DNA of 64,000 nucleotides. It comes from Paralithodes platypus (lineage: Eukaryota; Arthropoda; Malacostraca; Decapoda; Lithodidae). Position 1 is the first letter of the stretch. Each line of letters starts with the position of its first letter. The translations under genes were made by a program, and so were the position numbers. Of the stretch, positions 35,201 to 47,100 are shown piece by piece. Where the stretch lies: assembly GCA_032716605.1 (NCBI GenBank), contig CM064509.1, positions 43,025,632 to 43,089,631 on the forward strand, read 5' to 3'. The notes beneath the pieces are model-generated. The model made no database searches. It was not told the origin of the DNA and worked only from the letters and a program-made list of their open reading frames with translations.

Positions 35201-35203
35201 CTC

Positions 35204-35325
35204 ACCTCTATTAGATCACTTCTCAATCTGCGTTTGGTTAGTCTAAACAAATTTACTTCCTTTAGATGCTCTTCGTATGGTTTGTTTCACAATCTAGGTA
35301 TCATTTTTGTGACTGCATTGCAGAG
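35204..35325 (-). pseudogene. CR1 copy-c fragment beyond the LTR2 insertion
   Basis: The minus strand reads TKMIPRL, a stop, NKPYEEHLKEVNLFRLTK and then RRLRSDLIEV, which joins to FKIFKGF at 29530. The GATCTAATAGAGGT / AGAGGTTTCAAG junction supports one duplicated AGAGGT. Confidence 0.8.
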
Positions 35326-37540
35326 AAGGGAGTGGGCTGGAGGAGGAAGAGGGAGGGCTGGAGGAGGGGGAGGGGGTAGGGCCAGAGGAGGGTGGAGGTG
35401 AGGAGGAGGGAAAGGGAGAGGGGGGACAGGGAAGTGAGGGGGAGAAGAGGAGGAAGGGACATGGGGGGCGGGGGGGGAGGAAGGAGAGACAGGCGTAGGG
35501 GTAGGGGATGCTGGAACAGGATGAACTATAATGGAGCAGGTGGAGATAGTGGTGGAGGTATCAGAAAGTGGAGGGGAAGGTGTTGCAGAACGAATAAACC
35601 GAGCAATTTCGGGAAGCGTTTCATAAGAGACATGAAGGGTATCGAAGTAGAACAAGTGTAGAGGGGTATGACTGAGATACAGGAGGTGCTGGAAAGGAGC
35701 GAGGAGGGAGGACTTTACACAGCTCTTAGAAATAAAAACAAATAGGCTTTTTCTTAACAGAGGAGGTCAGAGTAGGTACGGTATGACGACCCTTCCCACT
35801 AATGGAGAAGGAATGAGTAGGAGAGGTAGAGAACAGGAAAGAAGAGGAAGAGGAAGCAGTAGGAGCAGAGAAATCAAGGACGGAGAAAGGGTTAGACACA
35901 GAAAGAGGAGGCTGTGCAAATACAGAAACAGAAGAAGGCAAAACAGAGGAGGGGCAGCAGAGGAGAGGGCAGAAGAACTGGAAGGAGCAGCAGAGGACAG
36001 AGGTCGGCGAGGGGGTACAGCATAGGAAGTGGGGACAGAAGGAAAAGACAAGAAAGGAGGAGATGAAGAGGGTGGGGATAAGGGAGACTGAGTTGGAGAG
36101 GAGGTAGCAGTAGGAGCTGAAGAAGTAGAAGAAGATCGGAGAACGTCGGTAAAGGAGGGATCAGGGCTGAAGCCAAGTGTGCGCACTTAAAGCCGACCGG
36201 CCTGAAGGTCGAGAGACCTTTCCGACGACGGAGAGTGGTGACTTCAAGTTCATATTTGAAGACAGGGCAACCGCGATACAGAGCACTCTGAGGGCCCATA
36301 CAGTTCGGGCAACAACGGACGAAATATTGACAATGATCCCTGAAATGACTGGGTAATGCACAAAGGGCAACGGTGAAGGGAGCGACAATACTTCTCAGGA
36401 TGGTGGAAATGCCAGCATTTTCTGCACTGAAAGAGGGTAGGTGGAGATGCGGCGTTTCCCCCCTAGATAAACAAAATACGGAGGACAGATGCCATAAAAA
36501 ACGGCACGGGCGACACGAGCAGCCCGTGAACGAGTGCCTGACGGTGATGTTCAAAACAGGAGACAGAGAGTACAGGAGGCAGAAAATGTCATGGATGAGT
36601 GAGGAACAATCCTGAAAAGCGACGCCACCAAGGTCCATTGCCGAGGGAACCAAGACAGTGCCCGTGCTGGAGTTCATACGACCATCCTTTTGGGCATGCA
36701 GTGGTGTGCCATCACCGGTCTTAAGGGAGAGCAGAGCATGCGCTTAGACATCAGAGTGAACCGTCACCAGCCGAGTCCCGTCACCACGGGAGTGGAGAAC
36801 CATACCCGCACCAACGGACCAAAGTAACACGTTGAAATAAGGAAGAGGGAATCGATTAATACCTGACCAGAGGGGAAGGAAGGGGAGAAAGAGCTGGAAA
36901 AAGAGGCAAGACAAAAGAACGAGGACAGGACTTAGTAGAAGGAGAGCAGGAAGGCAAAGCAGACAAGGAGGCAGGGGGTAAAGAAGGAACAGGGGAAAAT
37001 TGAGTGACGTAGGGAGCCAAAGTAGCTAATAGAGAAGCAGTAGAAGGAGGAGGATCAGTGATTGAAATTGCAGAGATAGGGGCAGAAGGAGATTGAGAGA
37101 ATGGAGCGATAGGAGAAGCAGAGGTAGACACGAATTAGGAAGAGGATGACGAAACAAAGGAAGGATCAGAAGCAGGAGCAGAAATCTGACAGGGGAGAAC
37201 CACAAGCGGAGTGGAAGTCGTCAACGGCGTAGTCGGGGCTGTAGCCGGGGTAAGGGGTTCATGGAGGGACGCCATACACAGGCCTGAGAACAGACCAAAA
37301 AGAAGTGGTGCAAGAGGGTTTGCCAGCTAGCCCAGCCCACACGAGACATGAAGCCCTGCTCAACTCCCGCGTACGCCAGCGGTGGTAGTCTTCCAAGTGC
37401 CCGCTCTCTACCCGGTCCAGTGGACCACTGACATCAACATGCATATTGAGAAAGTTGAGGGGCAAGGGAAAAATGTGATGCTTTGGCTTCCAATCTTGGT
37501 AGATTGGGAGGTCAATCCACGGAAAAGACGCCGTCACTTG
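35326..37540 (-). pseudogene. Jockey-type ORF1 (gag) relic
   Basis: The nucleic-acid-binding ORF1 of a Jockey-clade non-LTR element. Around 36440-36290 the minus strand encodes two CX2CX4HX4C knuckles (CRKCWHFHHPEKYC; CPLCALPSHFRDHC) with a frameshift between them, and a third in which the His is replaced by Ser (CPNCMGPQSALYRGC). Then comes GCPVFKYELEVTTLRRRKGL, as in Jockey gag proteins, and a long Pro/Ser/Leu-rich tail (36130-35330). Upstream segments (AGMVLHSRGDGTRLVT at about 36790-36745; MTASFPWIDLPIYQDW at 37537) are in other frames. No endonuclease or polymerase follows; the relic ends against a CR1 fragment at 35325. Confidence 0.75.
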
Positions 37541-37654
37541 AGATCTAGAAAATAGATAAGTTAAAGGAACAGTCAGAGTAAGCTATGGGTATGGCAGAGA
37601 TCGCTCAGTTCTCACTCTGATAGACCAGCCCATCACCATATTGCTAATTGCTGA

Positions 37655-37863
37655 GGGGCACAGGGCCCTGGGTGGGGCTTTGGTTTCCCGGGCGTTTCTG
37701 CACCCTCCTCAGCTCCCCGCCATGGAGTGGCTTCGGTCACCCAGGCTTTATTGTGGTCGGCAGGGAGGGTTCTGTGGGGGCGCTTGGTTATGGCCTTGGA
37801 ATTGCTCGGGGCCTTGGGGCTGTTCGGCCAGGCAGCTTGGGGAACAACAACAACAACAACAAC
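37655..37863 (+). mobile_element. Dispersed repeat with (AAC)n tail
   Basis: About 200 bases of GC-rich sequence (cagggccctgggtggggctt, ggcttcggtcacccaggctt, cggccaggcagcttgggg) ending in six AAC units. The same sequence is inverted at 54262-54478 with its own CAA tail. The tail suggests copying by a retrotransposon; no clear A/B boxes. Confidence 0.7.
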
Positions 37864-38967
37864 ATGCATATTGAGGCTCAGGTGTAAGCGAACCTACCTG
37901 ATACATGTATGCCCACGCACACAAAAGCAACCATCCCCAAGGTATGCATACTGACAGGCTCGGTGGAAATGCCAAGCCAAGGAGTCCCACCACCACCGGA
38001 CTGGCACACCGGAACCGAAACCAGCCCGGGGTAACAGTTCCGCCCGAAGATCCGGACACTCTTCGGTCGACACAGCCTGCCACCACTACCAGAACCCATG
38101 GGGGTTGGCCAACGCTCCACAGCAAAGTGAGGACCGCCCACTCGCCCAGCAAGACACCAAAATTACGCTAAAGAGGAAGAAAGAGAAACCTCAAAAATAA
38201 AAAATAAATACAAGAAACGGGCCACAAAAGCGAGAAGAAGAAAATAAAAAGGACAACATATAGAAAGAGAAAAAACAGAGGCTATGCAAACTTAGTCGAG
38301 CTGACGTCTGAAGCCCAAGGAGAGAGGAAACTTACACCCATCAAACTCCCGACGCCGGCCAAGCCCCCCCCCACGACGACAACGGGTATACCAATAGGGG
38401 GGCTTAAACTGCATAGAACATAGTCTAATTTAGCCAGAATAAAAGGTAATAAAGTGTCATCGTGCTGAAGGAGTTAAAATTACAAAACAATTAGCCTTTC
38501 CCTACAAAGTGCATCTCATTTTATTATTATTGCATTAATACAAAATATTTAGAAATTATTGGTTAACTAACATTTCTATAAATATTTGTGATTCGGTTAA
38601 CCTTTTCTACATTCAAGGGCGCGCATTTTCACTATATTTTGGCTAAAATTAGACGATTTTATTCGGTTTTGGAAGACTCGCGGGAAATCGAAGGGGGTAA
38701 ACTCCATCAGAACATTAGAACAGTGTTTACAAGTCATGGTACCAGCCACTGCCTGATACTTGCAGTTACAAGTACCGTATATTACTGACGGCTTGCAACC
38801 GTCGCTGAGACTGGAGAGGGATTTATCTACTGATGGCTGGTAGCTGTTGCTGGGATTGTATGGGTAAACCACAATCTCTCTCTTCAAGGTGCGTCTCTGT
38901 GGAGATTTTTAGGGGCTCTTGAAGATAAATGATAAGACAAACAATATGATAACTCCATGGTTGTCAT
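37864..38967. other. Unclassified; partial foldback arm near 38586
   Basis: No gene is supported. At 38597-38670, TTAACCTTTTCTACATTCAA followed by attttggctaaaattagacg resembles one arm of the FB family (compare 46528-46600). The rest has scattered frames without motifs. Confidence 0.45.
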
Positions 38968-39135
38968 AACAATTATTATGTTCCTTCCAACAACCAACCA
39001 TACTCCTAAAATCGATTAATGAAATTTAAACACACATGTGGCAGTCCGTGGACTCGAACCCAGGATGCTCATACCGAAAATCAACACCTTATACATCGCA
39101 CCACGAAGACAGTTAAAAGTTGGTGGACACTGCCT
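38968..39135 (-). mobile_element. tRNA-derived SINE (SINE-3), copy 1
   Basis: On the minus strand a tRNA-like head near 39110 (GTGGTGCGATGTATAAGG) is followed by a B-box GGTTCGAGTCC at about 39055 and a body running to caattattatgttccttcc. The 38968-39095 part is repeated directly at 39296-39424 with few changes. Confidence 0.65.
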
Positions 39136-39295
39136 ACGATTTATTATGCAACTTCGAATCCTGCATATCAATCTAAGCATGTACACACATCCCAACTGCA
39201 ACTCACGTAGGCTATGCATATGTGAATGGAAAGAGCAATTAATGGGGCCTTAACCACTTAGGGAAGTCCTCTCGATAAATCACTCCTGAACCAAT

Positions 39296-39424
39296 ATCAA
39301 TTATTATGTTCCTTCCAACAACCAACCATACTCCTAAAATCGATTAATGAAATTTACACACACATGTGGCAGTCCGTGGACTCGAACCCAGGATGCTCAC
39401 ACCGAAAATCAACACCTTATACAT
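39296..39424 (-). mobile_element. SINE-3, copy 2 (direct duplicate)
   Basis: Nearly identical to 38968-39095, lacking the start of the tRNA-like head beyond tacataa. The direct orientation and about 328-base offset fit a local segmental duplication or two insertions. Confidence 0.7.
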
Positions 39425-40554
39425 ATAAGTAGGTCTAATGTTGGGAGGGAGATTGGATAAACCTCTTCTTTACACGCCATTGTGGTGCCCTCATTATTAA
39501 CCCTCCCGCATTCGGTAACTTATATATGTAACTTATAGTAAGACCTTCTTTAATTTGCCATGACATATCAGGCTGGGCGAGTTTTCGAAGCCTTGTGTTT
39601 TTCTGTATTTTCATCCACCAGAATGCTGTTTATTGTGATGTATGTCAATGGAAAGAGGAATATTTATAGTACATGATAAAACAAACAAAAATGTAAATAA
39701 ATCGAAATATGAAAGTGTAAATGAGTCCGGAATACAATTACTTCCCAGGCAATTGTGTTCACACCGTCCTAGCTCTAAATTGTGAGTGATGACCATATAT
39801 TTTTTTTGCTCAAATAATAGTGATTTTTCTCCTCTTTCCAAATCTGAAAATAGAAATTGTTTATCTTCAATAGTTCTCAAGCAGTGACCGAAAAAATAAA
39901 ACTATGATTTTGGTTTATATGGTTTATAACATTTTCGATTTATTTCGTTGCTACAAAGTGTATGGTTTTAAATTTAGGCTGTATGAATACGGCAAATAAT
40001 GCTGATGAGTATAAAACAAACTAGAAGTTCCTACGACAAATACATTTTGCGCTATGAATGTTTGAAATGAAGAGCCAAAATGCGAATATTTACGCTTCAC
40101 CCGTCTCTGTTCCGGCGATGCTAGCCGGGTTCCGAGCTGTTCCCCACCTCGGCGTTGGTTTATTTGCTCGGATACGTATATAACTGTTTCTATCACCATC
40201 ATCGGAAAATTATGCTCTTTCTAATGGTGAAAACCAAAATAATATAGCGTAATTGGTTCGCGAGCTATGCGCAATTGTTTCCATGCACTGTTATTGTTAT
40301 GTAAATATATGAGAATGTTTATACAGTTGTTTATCTTTGCCACAATATACAACACTTTTATATAATTTTCCTTGTCAATAATTGTATAATGTTCAGAGAA
40401 GACATGTCAGTCATGAAGGTTGTCAATTTTACTTACCTGATAGGGCCACAACCCTTTCCAACGAGAAGGGAAATGGCTCCTGGGTTGACACTGAAAAAAC
40501 AAAACAAGAAAGCCAGGTTATCATCAAGTAATAAATTCAGAAATAATTATATTT

Positions 40555-40915
<361 letters not shown>

Positions 40916-41032
40916 AAACCACAGAAATTTGCAGATTTCCAAGCCACCCTAGGAGGTACTGCATTTGACTCGTTATTTTTTTAGAGTGGTTTCCCCAGGA
41001 GGCCTATATCCACTTTGATGATGAAGGTGGGT

Positions 41033-41150
41033 AAATGTAGGTGGGTGAATGTCGGTGGGTGAATGTCGGTGGGTGAATGTCGGTGGGTGAATGTCGGTGG
41101 GTGAACGAAGGTGGGTGAATGAAGGTGGGTAAATGAAGCCGGGTGAATGA
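41033..41150. repeat. 14-bp minisatellite
   Basis: Units of ggtgggtgaatgtc, about five clean copies and three diverged ones, just downstream of the piggyBac stop codon. Confidence 0.85.
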
Positions 41151-41213
41151 AGAAGAGAAATGGAGAAGAGAAATGAATGAATCAATGAATGAATGATTGC
41201 ACATGGCTCCTGA

Positions 41214-44062
41214 CTATAGGACACCTGCATTGTGACTACGGAAAAGGTTGAAGCAGTCGTTGACGTCAATGCAGAGGGCAACCGTGCAAGTCGTGCAGCG
41301 GAAGCTTGTGTCCTTGCGAATGCCGGTCATTGCTTTGCAGTAATAGCAACGGAGTCGCTTCTTGGCCGGAATCCTCTGCCGAGAATGGTCCAAGGCCTTG
41401 TTCAACCGGACATGGTTCAAAACAATAGGACGGGGCCTTGGGACCACTCCAGGTCGAGGTCTCCGGACTCGCACCGCTCGTGCTGCTTCCAGTACTGGTG
41501 GCGGTTGGTTGGCAGCTTCAAGAGCTGCTTCCCCATCGTCACCAGCAGCAGCTGCATCAGGTGCTAGTACCACGGGGGTTGAACCAGGACATAGTTTCCC
41601 CCCGGGGCAGCAGCATCAGCAGCAGCATCATCTGGTTCTGGTGGTGGGGAGGGGACATCGAGATGTGGTGCCCTCTCAACGCCTCCACCAGGAGCAGCAA
41701 CAGGAGAGGGTGGAGTGTTGTCAGGAGCAGCAGGGGCTGGGGAGTCTGGATGGTCGTCGTTGGACGACCCAGATGGTCCACCGGGTTGCCGTTGCCTGCG
41801 TGCATGCCTCTGTGGCTCACGCTGGTCAGGCGGCAGATTTTGTGCTCGGTGGACTGGCCTCCCCGACATAGGCCACTCTGCAGGGTTGAAGTGCAGCAAG
41901 GATGTACAGATGTGCTCCTGGATGTCCAGCAAGGTCACCTTCTTCCTTGGGTAGCACTTTCTGTACAGGACATGGGCGTTGAAGAGGGCCATTTGGATGA
42001 AGTAGAAGGTGATCTTCTTCGTCCACTTGACCATCCTTCGCTGGATGGGGTAGTACTGGACCATCTGGTCGAAGTGATCCACCCCACCCATGTGGATGTT
42101 GTAGTCTTCAACGCAAACAGGTTTGAAGATCTCCCTCTGTCCACGACGCCACCTGCCCTGTTGGTCCTTCTCTTTGAAACTGACAAGCTTCGGGATGGTG
42201 TCCTGTTTGTGGAAAGTGGACAGCATGTTGACGATGCGCTTGGCTCGCCAAAGTAGGATCATGGTTAAGCTGTTGTTCATTGCTATTGTCGCATCGCGTT
42301 CAAGCTGTTTTGCTTTAGCAATGTGTCACAACCGCTTAGGAGCTCCTCGTACAAGGCGCAGGGTGCCACACACATAGATGTTGTGTGTGAGCATTTGCTG
42401 GCACAGGTCAACTGAGTTGTAATAGTTGTCCATGTACAGCCTGTACCCCTGGCCTCTGAAGGACTCTGTGAGACCCTCCTCCGTCTCCTGGAGAGATGTA
42501 CCCGGACCGGTGTAGACCCGAAAGTCCCACACATAGCCAGTCAACGCCTCTGCCAGGATGTACAGCTTGATACCGTACTTCGTCGGCTTCATTGGGTTGT
42601 AAACCTTGAATGAAAGGCGACCCTTCCATCCAAGGCTGCCTTCGTCAAGGGACAGCTTTTTGGCGGGGATGTATGCCAGCTTGAAGCCTTCAAATAGGTA
42701 TTCCATCACCGTCCGAACCTTCACAAGCCTGTCCTTGTTCTGCCTGCAGACTGCCTTGTTGAAAGCATGGAAATACTTCAACAAGGCTAGAAACTTAGTC
42801 CTACTCATCGTTCTCCGAAATACTGGGTAGTCGTGAAGGACAGTTGAACGCCAGTAGTGACTCAGAGAAGGAATCTTGGTGATGCCCATGAGGAAGTACA
42901 GGCCAAGGAATTTGGCCATTTCCTCCTCACCAAACAGGTGCCAAAGACCGTCTGCTCCGTCAACGAACTTGGCGTAAGCATTAGTCTCCAATACCAGGTA
43001 TTGCAGCATCTCCCTTGTGAAGAAGAGCTGGAAGAACTGGAGAGGAGTCACCGGCTTTGGAACCTGCATGCCAGGGGTCCCTGAGAACAGATCAGGCTGG
43101 GGGTCGAAGGGGGTGTCGGTCCAACTGGCATCACGATCGGGGAGGGCAGGATCGCGAGCACGGCCACGACCACCGCGAGGAACACCTCTGCGGCCCCTGG
43201 GCCTACCACCTGCCACCCTACGGAGACCTGGCCTCCGGCGTGCATTAGATGGTAGGTCGAGGGGTTGAGTGGGGGGGGGCTTCTGCATCAGATGATGCAG
43301 AAGCCGGTGAACCTGGTGCAGCACCAAGTGGTGAAAGGTGTGGAGCTGGTGAACCTGGTGCAGCTGCACCAGTTGGTGAAAGGTGTGGAGCTGGTGAACC
43401 TGGTGCAGCTGTACCAGTTGGTGAACGGTGAAGAGGAAGCCTTTGGGGAAGAAGCTCCTCGATTGCTGCTGGAGGATTCAACGCTGTGCGTGGCACCTCA
43501 GCACGCATTGCGGCTCGATGCTCAGGCAGAACAAATGCCGAGGGGTCAACGGTGTGTCGCTGAAGGGGGACACTGCGGGGGTGACCGTTCCCTTGACATG
43601 CGAAGTGCCCACAGCAAGTAGCGTAGCAAACAGGTGTGGGCTGCGGGCTGGTGATCCTGCTGGAAGCAAGGATGAGGCACCGCCACGCGAGGTGGATGGA
43701 AGAGGTGACGTGGGAAGTTGGGGGAAGTTGGGTGATGGTAGGAGGTAATCGGTGATGTTATGGATGGGATGGGATGGGATGTGGATAGGATGGACGGTGG
43801 TGGTGGTGGATCCGCTGGGGCTGGTTCTGCTGGTGGTGGTGGTGGTGGTGGTGGGACGTCTGTCATTGCTGGGGCTGGTGGTGGATCGGTCGAGGCCGAG
43901 TCGTTTGGGCGAAGGTGAAGCCCAATCCTCATCTTCAGACCACTCGTCTGACTCACTCTCGCTCGCCGTCTCGTCCGTCGTCGTCAGGTCCAGCACCTCG
44001 TTCACTACATCCTCCAGATGGGAGTCCCGCAAACGTTTCTTGTTATCCCTCTTGTCCGACAT
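41214..44062 (-). pseudogene. piggyBac transposase, decayed
   Basis: A DDE/D transposase that would excise and insert at TTAA. Start chosen at ATG 44060-44062, opening an acidic N-terminus (SESESDEWSEDEDW). A Thr/Pro/Ser-rich linker with GTAAPGSPAPHLSP-like repeats follows (about 43900-43250). The catalytic core has all acidic residues: SLDEGSLGWKG (Asp at 42644-42646), YRLYMDNYYNS (Asp at 42428-42430) and NIHMGGVDHFDQM (two Asp near 42070-42079). A linker and the Cys-rich C-terminal finger (CYYC, CTTC, LCIDVNDCF; 41355-41214) close it. Breaks: a shift near 43525, a shift back near the G9 run at 43271, an in-frame TGA at 42326-42328, and a shift near 41575-41620. It would be about 950 residues, long for the family because of the linkers. 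Confidence 0.9.
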
Positions 44063-44149
44063 GGCAGCTGGTGTATGGCGGCAGGCTGGCGTATGGGGGC
44101 AGGCTGGCATATGGCGGCAGGCAGTAGTTCGCTTAAGATGCTGAAACCA

Positions 44150-44375
44150 AGAAAAGGAAATAAAGGAAAAGTGTAATTGACGTTGATAGTTATCATGACG
44201 CAAGTTCGCCATCACTGGATCCATATGACGTTGGTATAGTTCACCATGACGTAGTCATAGTTTGGCATTATCCGATTCCAGATGACGTGAGTATAATGGA
44301 TTCATGACGGTATAGTTCCGCATTTTGTAATTCAAATGGGGGAACACCATGACGTAGTCATAGTATGGCATTATA
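44150..44375. promoter_or_regulatory. Cluster of ATGACG motifs upstream of the transposase
   Basis: ATGACG occurs six times in about 190 bases, twice within the longer ccatgacgtagtcatag (about 44248 and 44349). It lies just upstream of the transposase start, so it may be promoter or transposase-binding sequence. Function is inferred only from position and repetition. Confidence 0.4.
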
Positions 44376-44389
44376 AGAATATATTTATA

Positions 44390-44955
44390 CCTTGGGGCTC
44401 TTTGGCCAAACACCCTGGGGAACAGGAACAACACAACAGGGAAGGGGACAAGATTTTTTTGTTTATATATATACGGTATATACCTGTATATATAAAATAA
44501 ATCAAATCAAATAAATACAAATATATATAAAATAACAATAGAAATACTCGATTATGGGCCCTGCCCTTGCTGTGGACCTAGAGGGTGGTCCCGTGGACAC
44601 CCTCGGGAACAGGAACAATAAACAAAATATATATATAATGAAATAAAATTATAAATAAAATAAAACGATATAAATAAAATAAATAAAATAAATAAAAACT
44701 ATAATATCCCAATAAATAAAAAAATAACTATATAAATACTCGATTATGGGCCCTGCCCTTGCTGTGGACCTAGGGGGTGGTCCCATGGACACCCTGGGGA
44801 ACAGGAACACCAACAAAAAATAATATATAAATGAAATAAAATTATAAATAAAATAAAATTATATAAATAAAATAAATAAAATAAATAAAAACTATAATAA
44901 ATCCCAATAAATAAAAATAGGCTTATATATAAAATAACAATAGAAATACTCGAAT
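44390..44955. repeat. Roughly 185-bp imperfect tandem repeat, three copies
   Basis: Units share cttgctgtggacctag, gtggtcccrtggacaccct and ggggaacaggaaca followed by an A/T-rich aaataaaataaat stretch; starts near 44390 (partial), 44572 and 44757. It lies inside the piggyBac element. Confidence 0.8.
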
Positions 44956-44981
44956 ATATATATATATATATATTAGGGGAG

Positions 44982-45431
44982 GTGTGGTGGAGTGGTCATG
45001 CCACTGGATTAATAATCCAATGGACCCGGGTTCAAATCCCGATATGTCACTGGGAAGATATTATTGGGATTGAATTTGTGCTGTACCTAGTATCAGTGCA
45101 TTACCACAAAGCCCACCGAAATGCCAAAAAAATACCCTCATTGTTCCCTGATTAAATAGCACTGTATGAATATTCCCATATTCAAAATATGTTACAGGGG
45201 GACAATGCCTAGTGAGTTCACTGCTCAATAGGTGGCGTTCTGAGAGTGAGGGTCTGAGTCTGGAGGGTGAGACGGTGAAGCACTTGAGCGAAGCAACCGG
45301 CCGCTTCAGAGATGGAGCTGCTTCGAGCCATGATGGATGCTTCACATGTCTCACTCCCCAGACTGGAACAAGACCTCACGGGCTTCACCGTGTTGAGCGG
45401 TGGAATGTACAGGCTCTCAATCTAAAAAAAT
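44982..45431 (+). mobile_element. SINE-1, near full length
   Basis: The tRNA-like head GTGTGGTGGAGTGGTCATGC has an intact B box GGTTCAAATCC at about 45029-45039. The arm TGGATTAATAATCCA forms a stem, so the head folds partly like a tRNA (serine-like by eye). The body matches 8245-8588 inverted; the 3' part matches 53945-54232 and 6276-6412 inverted. A short A run (45424-45430) ends it. It is inside the piggyBac element and so is younger than it. Confidence 0.85.
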
Positions 45432-46084
45432 TGTTTATAATTATCCGCACTTCACTGTTAGTTACTTCACTCAAATAAAACTGTGTATTCACTCAAAAAT
45501 TGCCCAAATTGGCCATAAAATATGCCAAAAATGGGCAAAACACAACTATATTTCGTAATTACAGCTTTATTATACTTCGTAGGTAGTATTTATTGATAAA
45601 TATATTGGTCTTTCAAGCGAAAATTAAGGTTTTAGGGCAATATATATACGACACACATATAGCCTAGCTTACATTCGTAATCACAAACCTAACATAAGTT
45701 AGGAATGTGACTACGAATGCTTACTACACTAACCCTACGAATATGATATAAATAATATTATTCGCAGTTCACAACACTTCCACTGGGTCCATTCGAGCCG
45801 CCTAAAAACCACATGGCTGGCTATGGAGAGGCGAACAATGAGGCACAAAGTCACAAATCACGAGTTATATACATAAATTATAAATACATAGCCACAAATT
45901 GATGATACACTGCCTCTTAGTAAATAAATAATCAAGATTTGCCCGCCTGAAACCCGATCCATGGCGGGCAATGGAGGCGAGACAAGATTTAAAGGTCCGG
46001 GAGTACTACCTCACAGTCTGGCGGCCGGCTCACAACTGGTGAAACAAAGCCCCGCACTCCTCTCACAGGGACGCTAGGGGGTTG
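45432..46084. other. AT-rich interior of the piggyBac element
   Basis: No gene. It contains a palindrome-like cctaacataagttagg near 45688 and otherwise nothing recognised. Confidence 0.5.
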
Positions 46085-46527
46085 CCAGATATTTAATTTT
46101 GTAACTTACTGAGGGCTAACTTACCAGCCAAAAACGGGTCAAAATCGCGTCATAAACTTATTTACCACGAATATTTCTAACTTACGGGTGGCATTATGAC
46201 GCGATTGCGTCATACGACCACTCTTCAAGGGGTGGCGTTAGGACGCGATCGCGTCCTAAAAATGCGGGAGGGTTAAATAACAGAGGGGTTACTTTGTTTT
46301 AGATAGTGTATCACAACAACAACAATAGTCAGGTCTTTTCTTAATAAGCACAATTCAAAGACCAAACTTTCAAAGCTAATTGAGCTAAACACGAGGGAGA
46401 AGGGGTCTTGAATTCCCCCCCCCCCCTCTCCCACACACACACTCACACATTCTGTATCTTTCAAGAATGTTCCTGATAAACAGCATAAAAGTGCATAAGA
46501 ACTTTATAATGTTTGCATAAATCACTG

Positions 46528-46745
46528 TTAACCCATTCAGTAAGAGTGCCGTTTTTTTAGCTCTATTTTGGCTACTATTAAACGATTTTAGTCAGTTGAA
46601 AAAGGGCCTCCAGCAATTAACAAGCTTCAAACTATCTCTCTTAACCCTTTTTACTGCCACAGACCCTTCTGAAACTGCCCAAAATCGTCTAAACATAGCA
46701 AGATTTAAAAAAAAAATACGTCGCCGGTAACTGTCTGCCAAGCAT
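46528..46745. mobile_element. Foldback MITE (family FB)
   Basis: Starts TTAACCCATTCAGTAAGAGT; arms attaaacgattttag and its inverse caaaatcgtctaaac match the copies at 31540-31969. The right edge ends near cgtcgccggtaactg without a clean TTAA. Confidence 0.65.
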
Positions 46746-47100
46746 GTCTGTCATTGATAAAGCAAGATAAAAGAATATAGGAGTTGTTACTCACGCTGAT
46801 TAAAAACATCCCCCCCCCCCCCCCACCCCCCCCTCTCCCCCAGTGTGACTATATCATCCCCCAGACAATCTCAATGACGTTCAGACCACAATTTGCCCTC
46901 TGCAGTCTACATACATACTGTATACTGTACTCGTATGTAGAAGATTGTGCCCATATACTGCCGGGGAGCTTTTTAGGACGCACTTACAGTAAAGTGCACT
47001 CCAATAACAATACCTTACTTTTGGTATGTATATTTACTTTTTGAAGGCAGTTAACCCTGTGAAGATTGTGACGCATTTTGACAGTTTATTCTGGCTATCT
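46746..47100. other. Unclassified, with poly(C)
   Basis: C-rich run at 46810-46840. No supported gene; a frame through the C run is an artefact. Confidence 0.5.

Larger units (their letters stand above)
29531..35203 (-). mobile_element. LTR2-family retroelement insertion, 5'-incomplete
   Basis: It sits inside CR1 copy c, with ACCTCT on both sides (29525-29530 and 35204-35209). On the minus strand it holds an unknown reading frame (35200-34415) followed by an LTR2 (34142-29531) ending GGCATAACA. No 5' LTR is visible, yet a direct repeat flanks it, which is unusual for an LTR element. The LTR is interrupted by a TTAA element (29796-30095) and by a terminal-inverted-repeat transposon (30229-33394). 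Confidence 0.65.

Noticed and set aside
41438..42256. 272-codon plus-strand frame
   Set aside because: Antisense shadow of the piggyBac transposase, which has conserved motifs on the minus strand.
44982..45055. Functional tRNA gene (Ser- or Ile-like)
   Set aside because: The cloverleaf is incomplete, and the sequence is the head of a dispersed SINE with three other partial copies in the window.
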